Assembly: GCF_000246855.1 (NCBI RefSeq) | Contig: NC_016609.1 | Coordinates: 7,080,744 to 7,144,743, forward strand | DNA from: Niastella koreensis GR20-10 | GTDB taxonomy: Bacteria > Bacteroidota > Bacteroidia > Chitinophagales > Chitinophagaceae | Length of the DNA: 64,000 nt | Reading direction: 5' to 3' | Part shown: piece by piece, positions 45,716 to 55,078 of the stretch | Layout: each line of letters starts with the position of its first letter | Numbering within the stretch: position 1 is the first letter of the stretch | Notes under the pieces: model-generated | Seen by the model: only the letters and a program-made list of their open reading frames with translations | What the model was told of the DNA's origin: nothing | Database searches by the model: none | Position numbers and translations under genes: made by a program

Positions 45716-46725
45716 ACCCAACCTGCTAACGCCTTCACCCACATCGGATGCACATTCAAACAGGGGATCAACGTAAACGATTCGCCACCAGCCTGCATAA
45801 ATGATTCCTTGCCCTGGATGGCAATCTCTTCAACTGTTTCCAGGCAATCGCTTACAAAAGCCGGACAAACTATTAATAATTTTTTTATGCCTTCCCCCGG
45901 TAATTCAGTCAGGCGTTGTGCTGTATAGGGTTTCAGCCATTCGTCTCTGCCTAACCGTGATTGAAATGCATAGCTGTATTTCTGAGCGGGAATGTTAAGC
46001 ATCTCCGCCACTTTTTTGGTAGTGACCAGAATTTGATGCCGGTAACAAAATTTATGCGCCTCATTGCTCACATTACAGCAATCGGCCGCTTTTAAACAAT
46101 GGGTTCCGGAAGGATCTGTTTTTTGAACATGCCGTTCGGGAATGCCGTGGTAACTAAATATAATCTGATCGTAAGGTTGCTGCAGGTAAGGCTTAATGCT
46201 GTCTGCCAATGCTTCGAGGAACAAAGCATTATCGTAAAAAGGCGGAATGATGGTGAGCTTGAAAGAATACTTTCCTTTTTTATGTGCTTCCTTTGCATAT
46301 TCCACAGCCGTTTCATAACTGCTCATGGCATAATGCGGATATAAAGGCACTAACACTACTTCTTCAAGCCCAGGTTCTTTTTCCAACAGCTCATCATAAG
46401 CGGTCCAGGGCGCCGGAGCGCCATAACGCATGGCCAGGGCTACCGGTTCGGTAACCTGTTTTTGCAAGGCCTCCTGCAATTGTTTGCTTATCACCATCAG
46501 CGGCGAGCCTTCTTTAGTCCAGATAGTTGAATAGGCATGGGCCGATTTGGGTGCGCGAAAAGGAACAATAATACCCTTCACCAATAATAAGCGCTTCAGG
46601 TAGGGCATATCGATCACGCGCTCATCCATCAAAAATTCATTCAAATACCTGCGTACATCTTTTACCCGGGTTGAATCGGGCGACCCCAGGTTCATTAAAA
46701 CGATACCTCTTTTTGTTGTTGCCAT
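45703..46725 (-). CDS. hemH: Ferrochelatase
   Basis: It inserts ferrous iron into protoporphyrin IX to make protoheme. The 340 residues start MATTKRGIVLMNLGSPDS, carry the catalytic His in FSYHGIPERH and the C-terminal acidic metal-path segment (CLETVEEIAIQG). I chose ATG 46725; a TTG 15 bases earlier lies inside the -7 box. A CAAAAGTA (minus TACTTTTG) box at 46738-46745 would give a leader of only about ten bases. The end of the gene is made by a heptamer island. Confidence 0.94.
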   Translation of the reverse strand: MATTKRGIVLMNLGSPDSTRVKDVRRYLNEFLMDERVIDMPYLKRLLLVKGIIVPFRAPKSAHAYSTIWTKEGSPLMVISKQLQEALQKQVTEPVALAMRYGAPAPWTAYDELLEKEPGLEEVVLVPLYPHYAMSSYETAVEYAKEAHKKGKYSFKLTIIPPFYDNALFLEALADSIKPYLQQPYDQIIFSYHGIPERHVQKTDPSGTHCLKAADCCNVSNEAHKFCYRHQILVTTKKVAEMLNIPAQKYSYAFQSRLGRDEWLKPYTAQRLTELPGEGIKKLLIVCPAFVSDCLETVEEIAIQGKESFMQAGGESFTLIPCLNVHPMWVKALAGWVREY

Positions 46726-46737
46726 AATAATTGAGTG

Positions 46738-46771
46738 CAAAAGTAATCAGGTTAACAACTTAAAAATCAAA
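46738..46771 (-). promoter_or_regulatory. Promoter of hemH
   Basis: On the minus strand TTTG (46768-46771), 22 bp, then TACTTTTG (46738-46745) fits the Bacteroidota promoter. The start codon follows about 12 bp later, so the mRNA leader would be very short. Confidence 0.55.
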
Positions 46772-46965
46772 TTTATTCCGAACGGCATGGCCAGTTAGCC
46801 CCGCCAGTGGCAGTTTTTACCACCGCATGACATAGTAATCTTACCTGCATTGCACCTCATTGATACCTTTATTCCTCTTAAATAGGTCCTCTTTGCTTCC
46901 CCGGCCCCCGGAGCTGAAGAGAGGTGGAACCGGGGTAGTTCCGGGGACCCAAAGAGGTAAATCAG

Positions 46966-47009
46966 AGGTTATTCCGAGGTGATTCCGTAGTGAATCCGAG
47001 GTGATTCCG
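46966..47009. repeat. Four 11-bp units, AGGTGATTCCG type
   Basis: Four 11-bp copies in register, differing at one to three positions, lie in the hemH/hemA divergent spacer. This is a longer-period member of the micro-repeat islands. Confidence 0.85.
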
Positions 47010-47028
47010 GGGTAAAAGTTGGGTAAAA

Positions 47029-47187
47029 CTGTCAACCATGACAGAAATCGAACAGTTCATCACATCGTTTTCCACGGACGGTCACAAATAAAATGACAAT
47101 CCCGGGGAAAAAAAACCAACCGTCACATCCAACCCAAAAGCCCGTCACATCATACCGGAGATACTGTCACATAGTTAGAAAACCGGT
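47029..47187. promoter_or_regulatory. TGTCA/GTCACAT motif cluster in the hemH/hemA divergent spacer
   Basis: A 16-bp palindrome, CTGTCA ACCA TGACAG (47029-47044), is followed by GTCACA/ATCACA at 47059, 47081, 47122, 47144 and 47166; four of the five follow a neighbour at exactly 22 bp. More TGACAG and TGTCAC copies lie near 47394, 47403 and 47449. This looks like a series of sites for one DNA-binding protein on one helix face, or a 22-nt repeat. Confidence 0.5.
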
Positions 47188-47437
47188 GATTGCTTTGTGG
47201 TACCTTTGTCTTTCAGTGCTCCCAAAGCCCCGTCCCTACTGGAAAATTCAGTTCTTTGACATCAGGCACGGTTCCAACCAAACAAACATTCGCAAAAGCC
47301 CTCACCCATTCACCGAAAATCCCAACAGGGTCCGGACAAGCTATCAATGAATTTCCTCATATGCGCAGATGATGATAATCAGACAGTAAAATGACAGTGT
47401 AATGACAGACATATTAGGACATTGACGAGTCCGAAAG

Positions 47438-47445
47438 TATTTTTG
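47438..47445 (+). promoter_or_regulatory. -7 box of hemA
   Basis: TATTTTTG is a full TAnnTTTG match 28 bp upstream of the hemA ATG. The TGTCAC motif overlaps the expected transcription start. Confidence 0.5.
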
Positions 47446-47473
47446 CACTGTCACTTTTCAGAATTCAGTATTC

Positions 47474-48712
47474 ATGCACGGAAACAGTACCAAGGATATT
47501 ACAAAGTTTTTCATAGCCGGGATCAATTACAAAAAGTCCGATGCTGCGATCAGAGGCCAATTTGCAGTGAGTAATGATCAATACGCTACCCTACTTTCCA
47601 AAGCCCCCGAATTTGGTTTGCATGAGTTATTTGTTTTAAGCACCTGTAACCGTACCGAAATTTATGGTTTTGCAGAAAGTGCCGATCAACTGATTAACCT
47701 CCTGTGCACCCAAACCGAAGGAAACGCTTCCACTTTCACCCAATTAGCATACGTAAAAAAAGGACTGGCGGCCATCGAGCACCTTTTCTCTGTTGCCGCC
47801 GGTATCGACTCCCAGATTTTGGGTGACTACGAAATTGTAGGTCAGATAAAACAGGCAGTGAAATTCAGCAAGGAACATGGTTATACCGAAACCTTTATGG
47901 AACGCCTGGTAAACTGTGTGCTGCAATCTTCAAAAGCCATCAAGAACCAAACCAACCTCAGTGGTGGTACCGTTTCGGTTTCCTTTGCTGCGGTTCAGTA
48001 CATCCGGGAAAAAATTGCCGACATCTCCAACAAAAAGATCCTGTTACTGGGTGTTGGCAAAATTGGCCGCAATACCTGCAAAAACCTGGTCGATTACCTG
48101 GATGCCGACCACATTACCCTTATAAATCGCTCCCCCGATAAAGCCGTTCAACTGGCAGAAGAGCTGAGCCTGCATCATGCTCCGATCTCAGACCTGGCCG
48201 AAAAAATAGAAACCTCCGACATCATTCTGGTTGCTACCAATTCGGTAGAACCTACCATAAAGAAATCGCACCTGGAAGGCAAGGGCGAAAAATTCATCAT
48301 CGACCTGTCGGTTCCTTTTAATGTTGAAGAAGGCGCCCAGGAATTACCCAACGTTCACCTGGTGAATGTTGATGAGTTGTCGAAACTGAAAGACGAAACC
48401 CTGCAAATGCGGGAAGCTGAAGTACCAAAGGCTATGGCCATCATTCAGGAACACATCGATGAGTTCCTGGAGTGGTTTGAAATGCGCAAACATGTGCCGG
48501 TATTCAAAGCCGTTAAGACCAAACTGAAAGAGATCCAGACCTTTCCATCTTACATGCAACTTTCACCCGAAGTAACTGCAGTCCAAACTAAAAACGCCGA
48601 CGAGAAAATACAGCGGGTAATAAATGGCATGGCTTCTAAAATGCGCCAGAACAACCAACGTGGCTGTTATTACATAGAAGCTATCAATGAGTTTATTGCA
48701 CCGTCCAATTAA
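47474..48712 (+). CDS. hemA: Glutamyl-tRNA reductase
   Basis: It reduces glutamyl-tRNA to glutamate-1-semialdehyde with NADPH, the committed step of the C5 heme pathway. The 412 residues show the catalytic Cys in LSTCNRTEIYG, QILGDYEIVGQIKQA, the NADPH loop LLGVGKIGRNTC and the C-terminal dimerisation helices. It leads the plus-strand heme genes; hemC follows 125 bp later with its own promoter, so the order hemA | hemCDEFBL may be two transcripts. Confidence 0.96.
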   Translation: MHGNSTKDITKFFIAGINYKKSDAAIRGQFAVSNDQYATLLSKAPEFGLHELFVLSTCNRTEIYGFAESADQLINLLCTQTEGNASTFTQLAYVKKGLAAIEHLFSVAAGIDSQILGDYEIVGQIKQAVKFSKEHGYTETFMERLVNCVLQSSKAIKNQTNLSGGTVSVSFAAVQYIREKIADISNKKILLLGVGKIGRNTCKNLVDYLDADHITLINRSPDKAVQLAEELSLHHAPISDLAEKIETSDIILVATNSVEPTIKKSHLEGKGEKFIIDLSVPFNVEEGAQELPNVHLVNVDELSKLKDETLQMREAEVPKAMAIIQEHIDEFLEWFEMRKHVPVFKAVKTKLKEIQTFPSYMQLSPEVTAVQTKNADEKIQRVINGMASKMRQNNQRGCYYIEAINEFIAPSN

Positions 48713-48776
48713 GGTAAAAGGCAGACGGCAAACAATGGTAGCCCGATAGTTTTGAGTTAAAAATTATCGGAGACTT

Positions 48777-48804
48777 TTCACGTTTCACGTTTGACGTTTC
48801 ACGA
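48777..48804. repeat. Heptamer island, TTCACGT type, before hemC
   Basis: Four TTCACGT-type units in register. The 17-mer GTTTGACGTTTCACGAT (48789-48805) is identical to the one before argC (12733-12749). The island supplies the TTTG of the hemC promoter. Confidence 0.9.
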
Positions 48805-48817
48805 TGTATTAGCTTTG
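48790..48817 (+). promoter_or_regulatory. Promoter of hemC built partly from a repeat island
   Basis: TTTG (48790-48793), 16 bp, then TAGCTTTG (48810-48817) matches the Bacteroidota promoter, 20 bp before the hemC ATG at 48838. Confidence 0.6.
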
Positions 48818-48837
48818 CAAAAATTGAACAAGCATTG

Positions 48838-49806
48838 ATGAATAAAGTGATCCGCATTGGCACCAGGGAAAGTCAGCTTGCGGTATGGCAGGCTACACAA
48901 GTTCAAAACCTGCTTGCCCAACATGGCTTTGCCGCCGAACTGGTATATATTAAAAGTGAGGGGGATATTGATTTAAAGACCCCATTATACGAGATGGGCG
49001 TTCAGGGCATTTTTACCCGCAGCCTCGATATTGCCCTGCTTAACGACCGCATTGATATTGCCGTGCACTCCATGAAGGATGTGCCCACGCAATTACCCAA
49101 AGGCATCATTACAGCTTCCGTTTTAAAACGTGCTTCGTATAAAGACTTGCTTGTATATAAAATAGATGCTGAAGCCGGCAATCGACAATCGGCAACCGGC
49201 AATTTAAAAAACTCAGACTTCCCATTCACGACTGACGATTCACGATTGACGATCGCTACCAGCAGTATTCGCCGCAAGGCACAATGGCTGAACCGGTACC
49301 CGCACCACACCATCGACAACCTGCGCGGCAATGTAAATACCCGCTTAAAGAAACTGGCCGAGAGCCCCTGGAATGGCGCCATCTTTGCCGCGGCCGGACT
49401 GGAAAGAATTGGCTTACGTCCTGAACAGTCTGTTGAGCTGGATTGGATGCTGCCTGCACCCGCACAAGGCGCCATTGTGGTTGCCTGCCGCGAAAACTCC
49501 CCATACGTCTTTGAAGCCTGTCAGTTGTTCAACGATGAACCTACCGCCCTTTGCACCGCTATTGAAAGAGATTTTCTGCGTGCCTTACTCGGTGGTTGTT
49601 CTACCCCTATCAGCGCACTGGCAAACATCGTGAACGGTCAGGTCCATTTTGAAGGAAACATTCTGTCGTTAGACGGTAAAGAGAAAGCGACCATCGAAAA
49701 AACAACAGCTATCAATAACAGTAACAACCTGGGTACCATCGCCGCCAAAGAATTATTGGCGAATGGCGGCCAGGCAATCGCAGACCAGATCCGAAATGGC
49801 AAATAA
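48838..49806 (+). CDS. hemC: Porphobilinogen deaminase with a repeat-derived insertion
   Basis: It links four porphobilinogen units into hydroxymethylbilane. The 322 residues show RIGTRESQLAVWQA, the DIAVHSMKDVPT catalytic Asp region, SSIRRKAQWL and the dipyrromethane-binding Cys in LGGCSTPI. Residues 111-138 do not fit the family. They are encoded by AATCGGC-type and TTCACGA-type heptamers (49180-49252) that keep the frame. The insertion falls in a loop just before the TSSIRR motif, where length variation may be tolerated. Start ATG 48838; hemD overlaps the end. Confidence 0.93.
   Translation: MNKVIRIGTRESQLAVWQATQVQNLLAQHGFAAELVYIKSEGDIDLKTPLYEMGVQGIFTRSLDIALLNDRIDIAVHSMKDVPTQLPKGIITASVLKRASYKDLLVYKIDAEAGNRQSATGNLKNSDFPFTTDDSRLTIATSSIRRKAQWLNRYPHHTIDNLRGNVNTRLKKLAESPWNGAIFAAAGLERIGLRPEQSVELDWMLPAPAQGAIVVACRENSPYVFEACQLFNDEPTALCTAIERDFLRALLGGCSTPISALANIVNGQVHFEGNILSLDGKEKATIEKTTAINNSNNLGTIAAKELLANGGQAIADQIRNGK
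49180..49252. repeat. In-frame micro-repeats inside hemC
   Basis: Three AATCGGC-type units (49180-49200) and four TTCACGA-type units (49225-49252) lie inside hemC. Both words also occur in intergenic islands or in argC. Confidence 0.9.
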
Positions 49807-50497
49807 GATCTCCATATTAAGCACAAGGCCTTTGGAAACGGCTTTGCTGGAAGCAGCCAAGGCAAAAGATGTTCAGATTGAAATCGTATCGTTTATTGAC
49901 ACCTCACCGGCACATTCAACCGGACTTAAAGATGAGGTTAGTAAAATAATAAAACAACCAACCGCCGTAGTGTTTACCAGCATGAATGCGGTAAGCAATG
50001 TAGCGGCTTATATAAATGGCGATAAACCCGACTGGAATATCTTCTGCATCGGGAATACCACCCGCCAGCTTGCAGCCCGGTATTTTGGCGAGCAGTCGAT
50101 AAACATGGTTGGCAACAATGCTACTGACCTGGCTGAAAAAATGATTGCCAGTAAACAGATCAAACAGGTGGTATTTTTCTGTGGCGATCAGCGCCGGGAA
50201 GAACTGCCCGGCAAACTGCGGCAAAACGGAATAGCGGTACAGGAAGTGATCGTTTACCATACCATCAGCACGCCTCATAAAATAGATAAAGCGTATGATG
50301 GTATTTTGTTTTATAGCCCCAGCGCCGTGCAAAGTTTCTTTTACGCCAATGCCATCCCCGCATCAACCGTATTATTTGCAATAGGCCAAACAACGGCCGA
50401 TGCCATAAAATCATTTACCGATAACCTGATTATTGAATCTGAACGGCCCGGTAAAGATGAACTGGTAAAGAAAATGTTTCTATTTTTTAAAAAGTAA
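49796..50497 (+). CDS. hemD: Uroporphyrinogen-III synthase
   Basis: It closes the linear tetrapyrrole with inversion of ring D to give uroporphyrinogen III. The 233 residues are weakly conserved, as usual for HemD, but show [48 protein letters not shown] and a late [14 protein letters not shown]...[12 protein letters not shown]. The ATG at 49796 overlaps the hemC stop by 11 bases, so translation is coupled. It lies between hemC and hemE, which confirms the role. Confidence 0.9.
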   Translation: MANKISILSTRPLETALLEAAKAKDVQIEIVSFIDTSPAHSTGLKDEVSKIIKQPTAVVFTSMNAVSNVAAYINGDKPDWNIFCIGNTTRQLAARYFGEQSINMVGNNATDLAEKMIASKQIKQVVFFCGDQRREELPGKLRQNGIAVQEVIVYHTISTPHKIDKAYDGILFYSPSAVQSFFYANAIPASTVLFAIGQTTADAIKSFTDNLIIESERPGKDELVKKMFLFFKK

Positions 50498-50511
50498 CAC
50501 CACTACATATT

Positions 50512-51552
50512 ATGCTGCAAAACGACCTGTTATTAAGAACACTGAAAGGAGAACAAGTTGAACGCCCACCGGTATGGATGATGCGCCAGGCTGGCCGGTA
50601 TTTACCCGAGTATATGGTACTGCGTGAAAAGTATGGCTTCTTTGAACGTTGCCAAACACCCGAACTGGCTTGCGAGATCACCATTCAACCGGTAGATATT
50701 ATTGGGGTAGATGCAGCCATCCTGTTTTCCGACATCCTGGTAGTACCACAGGCCATGGGTTTGGAAGTACAGTTGATAGAAAGCAAAGGCCCTTTGTTAC
50801 CTGAGCCTATTAAAAATATCAACGACCTCAACCGCGTGCGCGTGGCTGATGTAGATGAAACGCTGAATTATGTGTTTGACGCCATCAAACTCATTAAAAA
50901 AGAATTGAATGGCCGCGTTCCTTTAATTGGTTTTGCCGGCGCTCCCTGGACGCTGCTGTGTTATATGGTACAGGGCAAGGGCTCCAAAACATTCGATGAA
51001 GCCAAGATCTTCTGCTATACACAGCCTGAAGCAGCGCACAAGTTATTACAGATGATCACCGATACTACCATTGCTTACCTAAAAGGCCAGGTGAAAGCAG
51101 GTGTAGATGTAGTACAGATCTTCGATAGCTGGGGTGGTTTGCTGAGCCCCGATGACTTTGAGAATTTCTCTTTAAAATACATTCGCCAGATCGTGGCTGC
51201 ATTGAAAGACGAAGTGGCTACCATCATCTTTGCAAAAGGCGCCTTCGGCTCACTGAATGCCATGGCTGCTACCGGAGCACATGGCCTGGGTATCGACTGG
51301 TGTCTTACACCGGCGATGGCCCGCCAACTGGCAGGCCCCCATGTAACGCTGCAGGGTAACTTTGATCCCGCCAAATTGTTATCACCCATTCCGGTGATCC
51401 AGAAAGAGGTAAAGAAGATGTTGAACGATTTTGGCGGACAACGGCATATTGCCAACCTGGGTCATGGTATTTTACCCAATGTACCGGTTGACCATGCCAG
51501 GGCATTTGTTGATGCGGTAAAGCAGGCTGAACGCTCAACGCTTAACGCTTAA
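50512..51552 (+). CDS. hemE: Uroporphyrinogen decarboxylase
   Basis: It removes four carboxyl groups from uroporphyrinogen III to give coproporphyrinogen III. The 346 residues begin with the signature [17 protein letters not shown], then the FSDILV substrate site and GFAGAPWTL. The C-terminus ends in AERSTLNA, and these last codons plus the stop are made by four AACGCTT-type heptamers (51530-51557), so the natural end of the protein has been replaced or extended by the repeat. The catalytic core is intact. Confidence 0.95.
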   Translation: MLQNDLLLRTLKGEQVERPPVWMMRQAGRYLPEYMVLREKYGFFERCQTPELACEITIQPVDIIGVDAAILFSDILVVPQAMGLEVQLIESKGPLLPEPIKNINDLNRVRVADVDETLNYVFDAIKLIKKELNGRVPLIGFAGAPWTLLCYMVQGKGSKTFDEAKIFCYTQPEAAHKLLQMITDTTIAYLKGQVKAGVDVVQIFDSWGGLLSPDDFENFSLKYIRQIVAALKDEVATIIFAKGAFGSLNAMAATGAHGLGIDWCLTPAMARQLAGPHVTLQGNFDPAKLLSPIPVIQKEVKKMLNDFGGQRHIANLGHGILPNVPVDHARAFVDAVKQAERSTLNA

Positions 51553-51557
51553 CGCAA
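51530..51557. repeat. Heptamer island covering the hemE stop codon
   Basis: Four AACGCTT-type units in exact register begin inside hemE and include its stop. The word recurs in the nadE/gldB, LytTR and AraC spacers. Confidence 0.9.
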
Positions 51558-51607
51558 ATTGTATTTGTTATAGATTACAGCTTGAGGCTATATTCATCTT
51601 TAACGAT

Positions 51608-52570
51608 ATGAACATAAAAGAAAACTGGATTAATTATATTCATGGGTTGCAAGACAGGATCTGCGCTGCCCTGGAGCAGGAGGATGGTAAGGCCACCTTT
51701 CAGGAAGACCAATGGCAACGTGCAGAAGGCGGTGGTGGTAAAACGCGGGTAATTGCCAACGGGAATGTGTTTGAAAAAGGAGGGGTAAACACTTCTGTTG
51801 TATTTGGCGAGGTAACCGATCCTATGCGCAAACAATTAAATATAAATGGACATCGCTGGTTTGCCTGCGGCCTGTCGCTGGTATTGCACCCCGTGAACCC
51901 ATTTGTACCCACGGTTCATTGTAATTACCGGATGTTCGAAGTATACAATGATGACGATCTGAAAGTTTTCGCAGACCATACTATAATAGGCCGGGAAGCG
52001 GCCGAAGCAAGGGCTGCTGACCGTTGGTTTGGTGGTGGCACTGATCTTACGCCTTATTATTTGTTTGAGGAAGACGCCAGGCATTTTCACCAAACTTATA
52101 AGAACGCCTGCGATGCGTTTGATCCTGGCTTCTACCCTGCCTTTAAAAAGGAATGCGATAACTATTTTGTGAACTGGCATCGTAATAAAGAACGCCGGGG
52201 CATTGGCGGCATCTTTTATGATCACCAACGCCCATCAGCCGAAAAGGATACCAGCTTCTGGTTCAACTTTGGTAAAACCTGTGGCGACGCGTTCATTACC
52301 GCCTATTTACCGATTGTTCAGAAAAGAAAACAACTACCCTATACCGAACAACACAAACACTGGCAGGAGATCCGCCGCGGCCGGTATGTTGAGTTTAACC
52401 TGGTACACGACCGGGGCACGTTGTTTGGGTTGAAAACAAATGGCAGAACAGAAAGCATCTTAATGAGTCTGCCACCTACCGTACGCTTTGAATACAACTG
52501 TCAACCCCAACCGGGCAGTGAGGAAGATAAGCTATTACAAGCTTGTTTAAATCCGGTTGAGTGGGTATAA
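51608..52570 (+). CDS. hemF: Oxygen-dependent coproporphyrinogen III oxidase
   Basis: It turns coproporphyrinogen III into protoporphyrinogen IX using O2. The 320 residues show GGGKTRVIANGNVFEKGGVN, the FGGGTDLTPYYL metal/substrate segment, the conserved His in HQTYKNACD and late RGRYVEFNLVHDRGTLFGL. Its presence, without hemN in the locus, fits aerobic heme synthesis. It is placed between hemE and hemB in the same direction with a 55-bp gap before and 29 bp after. Confidence 0.96.
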   Translation: MNIKENWINYIHGLQDRICAALEQEDGKATFQEDQWQRAEGGGGKTRVIANGNVFEKGGVNTSVVFGEVTDPMRKQLNINGHRWFACGLSLVLHPVNPFVPTVHCNYRMFEVYNDDDLKVFADHTIIGREAAEARAADRWFGGGTDLTPYYLFEEDARHFHQTYKNACDAFDPGFYPAFKKECDNYFVNWHRNKERRGIGGIFYDHQRPSAEKDTSFWFNFGKTCGDAFITAYLPIVQKRKQLPYTEQHKHWQEIRRGRYVEFNLVHDRGTLFGLKTNGRTESILMSLPPTVRFEYNCQPQPGSEEDKLLQACLNPVEWV

Positions 52571-52599
52571 CCAATCTCTAAATTTAGAAATTATCAGAT

Positions 52600-53574
52600 A
52601 TGTATTTACAACGTCGAAACCGCATACTACGTCAGTCGCCTGCGATCAGAAGCATGGTGGCTGAGACTATTTTAACACCGAATGATTTTATTGTACCCCT
52701 GTTCATCAATGAGGGCGAGCATTATAAAGAAGAGATCGCTTCCATGCCTGGCTATTACCGCATGAGCCTCGACAACACCATAAAGGAAGTAAAGGAACTG
52801 TGGAGCATGGGTATAAAAAGCGTGTTGCTGTTTGTTAAAAGTAAAGACGAACTGAAAGACAATAAAGGTACCGAAGCTTTAAACCCAAAAGGTTTGATGC
52901 AACGAAGTATAAGAGCGGTAAAAGATGCCTGTCCCGAAATGCTGGTGATGACCGATGTGGCCCTCGATCCATTCTCTTCATTTGGCCACGACGGTATTGT
53001 AGAAGGTGCTGAAATTGTAAACGATGCTACTGTTGAAGTGCTGGCGCAAATGAGCGTAAGTCATGCCCAGGCGGGTGCTGATTTTGTAGCACCCAGCGAT
53101 ATGATGGATGGCCGCATTGCCGCCATTCGCGAAGCACTGGAAGAACATGGATTGAATAAGACCGGCATCATGAGCTATAGCGCCAAGTACGCGTCCTGCT
53201 TTTATGGTCCTTTCCGCGATGCGCTGGACAGCGCTCCCGGTTTTGGCGATAAAAAAACCTACCAGATGGATTACAGCAATCGCATTGAAGCGGTTAAAGA
53301 AACCCTGATGGATGTAGAAGAAGGCGCAGATATCGTAATGGTAAAACCAGCCCTGGCTTACCTGGATATTATTCGTGAAGTGAAGAATGCAGTATCTGTA
53401 CCTGTTAGCGCTTACAATATCAGTGGTGAATATGCCATGATAAAAGCGGCCGCCAAAATGGGCTGGATCGATGAGAACAAAGCCATACTGGAAACGCTTA
53501 CTGCTATTAAAAGGGCCGGCGCTGATCTTATTGCTACGTACTTTGCCAAAGACGCGGTAAGACTAATTAGCTAA
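52600..53574 (+). CDS. hemB: Porphobilinogen synthase (delta-aminolevulinate dehydratase)
   Basis: It condenses two 5-aminolevulinate molecules to porphobilinogen. The 324 residues show the active-site lysines in SYSAKYASCFYGPFRDA and MVKPALAYLDII. The metal region reads MTDVALDPFSSFGHDGIV and lacks the three-cysteine zinc site, so a magnesium-type enzyme is likely. A 16-mer shared with the hemH/hemJ spacer follows the stop codon. hemL follows after 58 bp. Confidence 0.95.
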   Translation: MYLQRRNRILRQSPAIRSMVAETILTPNDFIVPLFINEGEHYKEEIASMPGYYRMSLDNTIKEVKELWSMGIKSVLLFVKSKDELKDNKGTEALNPKGLMQRSIRAVKDACPEMLVMTDVALDPFSSFGHDGIVEGAEIVNDATVEVLAQMSVSHAQAGADFVAPSDMMDGRIAAIREALEEHGLNKTGIMSYSAKYASCFYGPFRDALDSAPGFGDKKTYQMDYSNRIEAVKETLMDVEEGADIVMVKPALAYLDIIREVKNAVSVPVSAYNISGEYAMIKAAAKMGWIDENKAILETLTAIKRAGADLIATYFAKDAVRLIS

Positions 53575-53632
53575 TGTGCTGATCTGATAATGTGCTAATG
53601 GAATACACACAGCTCCAAAAGAACTCACGATT

Positions 53633-54919
53633 ATGATAGAAAAAAGCATTGCATTATTCAACCGGGCGCAGCACAGCATTCCCGGTGGTGTAAACTCCCC
53701 CGTTCGGGCTTTTAAAAGCGTGGGCGGAACACCCATCTTTATGAAATCGGCCAAAGGCGCTTACCTGTTCGATGCCGATGGCAACCGTTATATCGACTAT
53801 ATCAATTCCTGGGGCCCCATGATCCTTGGTCATGCTTATGAACCTGTGGTAAAGGCCATCCAGGATTACGCACAATATTCTACTTCATTCGGCGCACCTA
53901 CCGAACTGGAAATTGAAATGGCCGAGCTCATCATCAGCATGGTGCCCAATGTTGATCTTATTCGCATGGTTAGCAGTGGTACCGAAGCCTGTATGAGCGC
54001 CATCCGGCTGGCAAGAGGTTATACCGGCCGCAACAAGATCATCAAGTTTGAAGGTTGCTATCATGGTCATGCCGATTCATTCCTGGTAAAAGCAGGCAGT
54101 GGCGTGGCTACTTTCAATATTCAAACCGTGCCGGGTGTTACCGCTGGTGTAGCGAACGATACGCTTACCTGCGCCTATAACGATCTGGACGCCGTTAAAC
54201 AACTGGTGACAGAACATCACAATGAGATTGCCGCTATCATTATTGAACCGGTAGCCGGTAACATGGGTTGTATTTTACCCCACGAAGGTTTTCTGGAAGG
54301 TCTGCGTTCTATTTGCGATCAGCAGGGCATTGTCTTCATCATGGATGAAGTAATGACCGGCTTCCGCCTGGCGCCCGGTGGCGCGCAGGAACGCCTGAAA
54401 GTAAAAGCCGACCTGGTTACCTATGGCAAGGTGATCGGTGGCGGCATGCCTGTAGGCGCTTTTGGTGGTAAGCGGGAGATCATGCAGCATATTTCGCCAT
54501 TGGGTAATGTGTACCAGGCAGGCACCTTAAGCGGCAATCCGCTGGCGATGATCGCCGGCTACATGATGTTGAAAACGCTGAAAGAAAACCCTGCCATCTA
54601 TAAACAACTGGATGAATCAACCAATTACCTGCGCAAGGGATTGAACGACGTGTTAAAAGCCAGTGGCACAGCGTATGTGATCAACCAGTTAGGTTCTATG
54701 ATCAGCATCCATTTCAGCGAACATCCTATTGTTAATTTCTCTTCGGCAGCGGCCGCCAATAACGAGCTGTTCAAGAAATTCTTCCATGCCATGCTGAAAC
54801 GCGGGGTGTATTTACCGCCTTCTGCTTTTGAAACCTGGTTCCTTTGCAGCGCGTTAACAAAAGAGGACCTGGACGTAACCATTCAAAAAGCAAAAGAAAG
54901 CCTGCAGGAGATATTATAA
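53633..54919 (+). CDS. hemL: Glutamate-1-semialdehyde 2,1-aminomutase
   Basis: It turns glutamate-1-semialdehyde into 5-aminolevulinate, the step after HemA. The 428 residues follow the class III aminotransferase fold: [16 protein letters not shown] start, [26 protein letters not shown] and the PLP lysine in [18 protein letters not shown], which with [11 protein letters not shown] marks the aminomutase branch. It is the last gene of the plus-strand heme group and has its own T-tailed terminator. Confidence 0.96.
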   Translation: MIEKSIALFNRAQHSIPGGVNSPVRAFKSVGGTPIFMKSAKGAYLFDADGNRYIDYINSWGPMILGHAYEPVVKAIQDYAQYSTSFGAPTELEIEMAELIISMVPNVDLIRMVSSGTEACMSAIRLARGYTGRNKIIKFEGCYHGHADSFLVKAGSGVATFNIQTVPGVTAGVANDTLTCAYNDLDAVKQLVTEHHNEIAAIIIEPVAGNMGCILPHEGFLEGLRSICDQQGIVFIMDEVMTGFRLAPGGAQERLKVKADLVTYGKVIGGGMPVGAFGGKREIMQHISPLGNVYQAGTLSGNPLAMIAGYMMLKTLKENPAIYKQLDESTNYLRKGLNDVLKASGTAYVINQLGSMISIHFSEHPIVNFSSAAAANNELFKKFFHAMLKRGVYLPPSAFETWFLCSALTKEDLDVTIQKAKESLQEIL

Positions 54920-55006
54920 ATTAAATAGTACTGTTTGTAAATGATATTGGCAAACTCTTAAGCGGGATATACCAGCTAATCATTTAAGCTACTAAATAAT
55001 TAAATT

Positions 55007-55045
55007 AAGCCGTTGATGGATTAACACCCGGATACGGCTTTTTTT
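55007..55045 (+). terminator. Terminator of the heme gene group
   Basis: AAGCCGT (55007-55013) pairs with ACGGCTT (55034-55040) around a 20-nt loop, followed by five T residues. It lies 88 bp after hemL and 34 bp before the next gene. Confidence 0.7.
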
Positions 55046-55078
55046 ATTAATATACACCAGTAAACCTCAAAGCTTCTT

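Noticed and set aside
47093-47350. An 85-codon frame in the hemH/hemA spacer
   Set aside because: It overlaps the GTCACAT repeats and has no recognisable domain. Composition is unlike the neighbouring genes.
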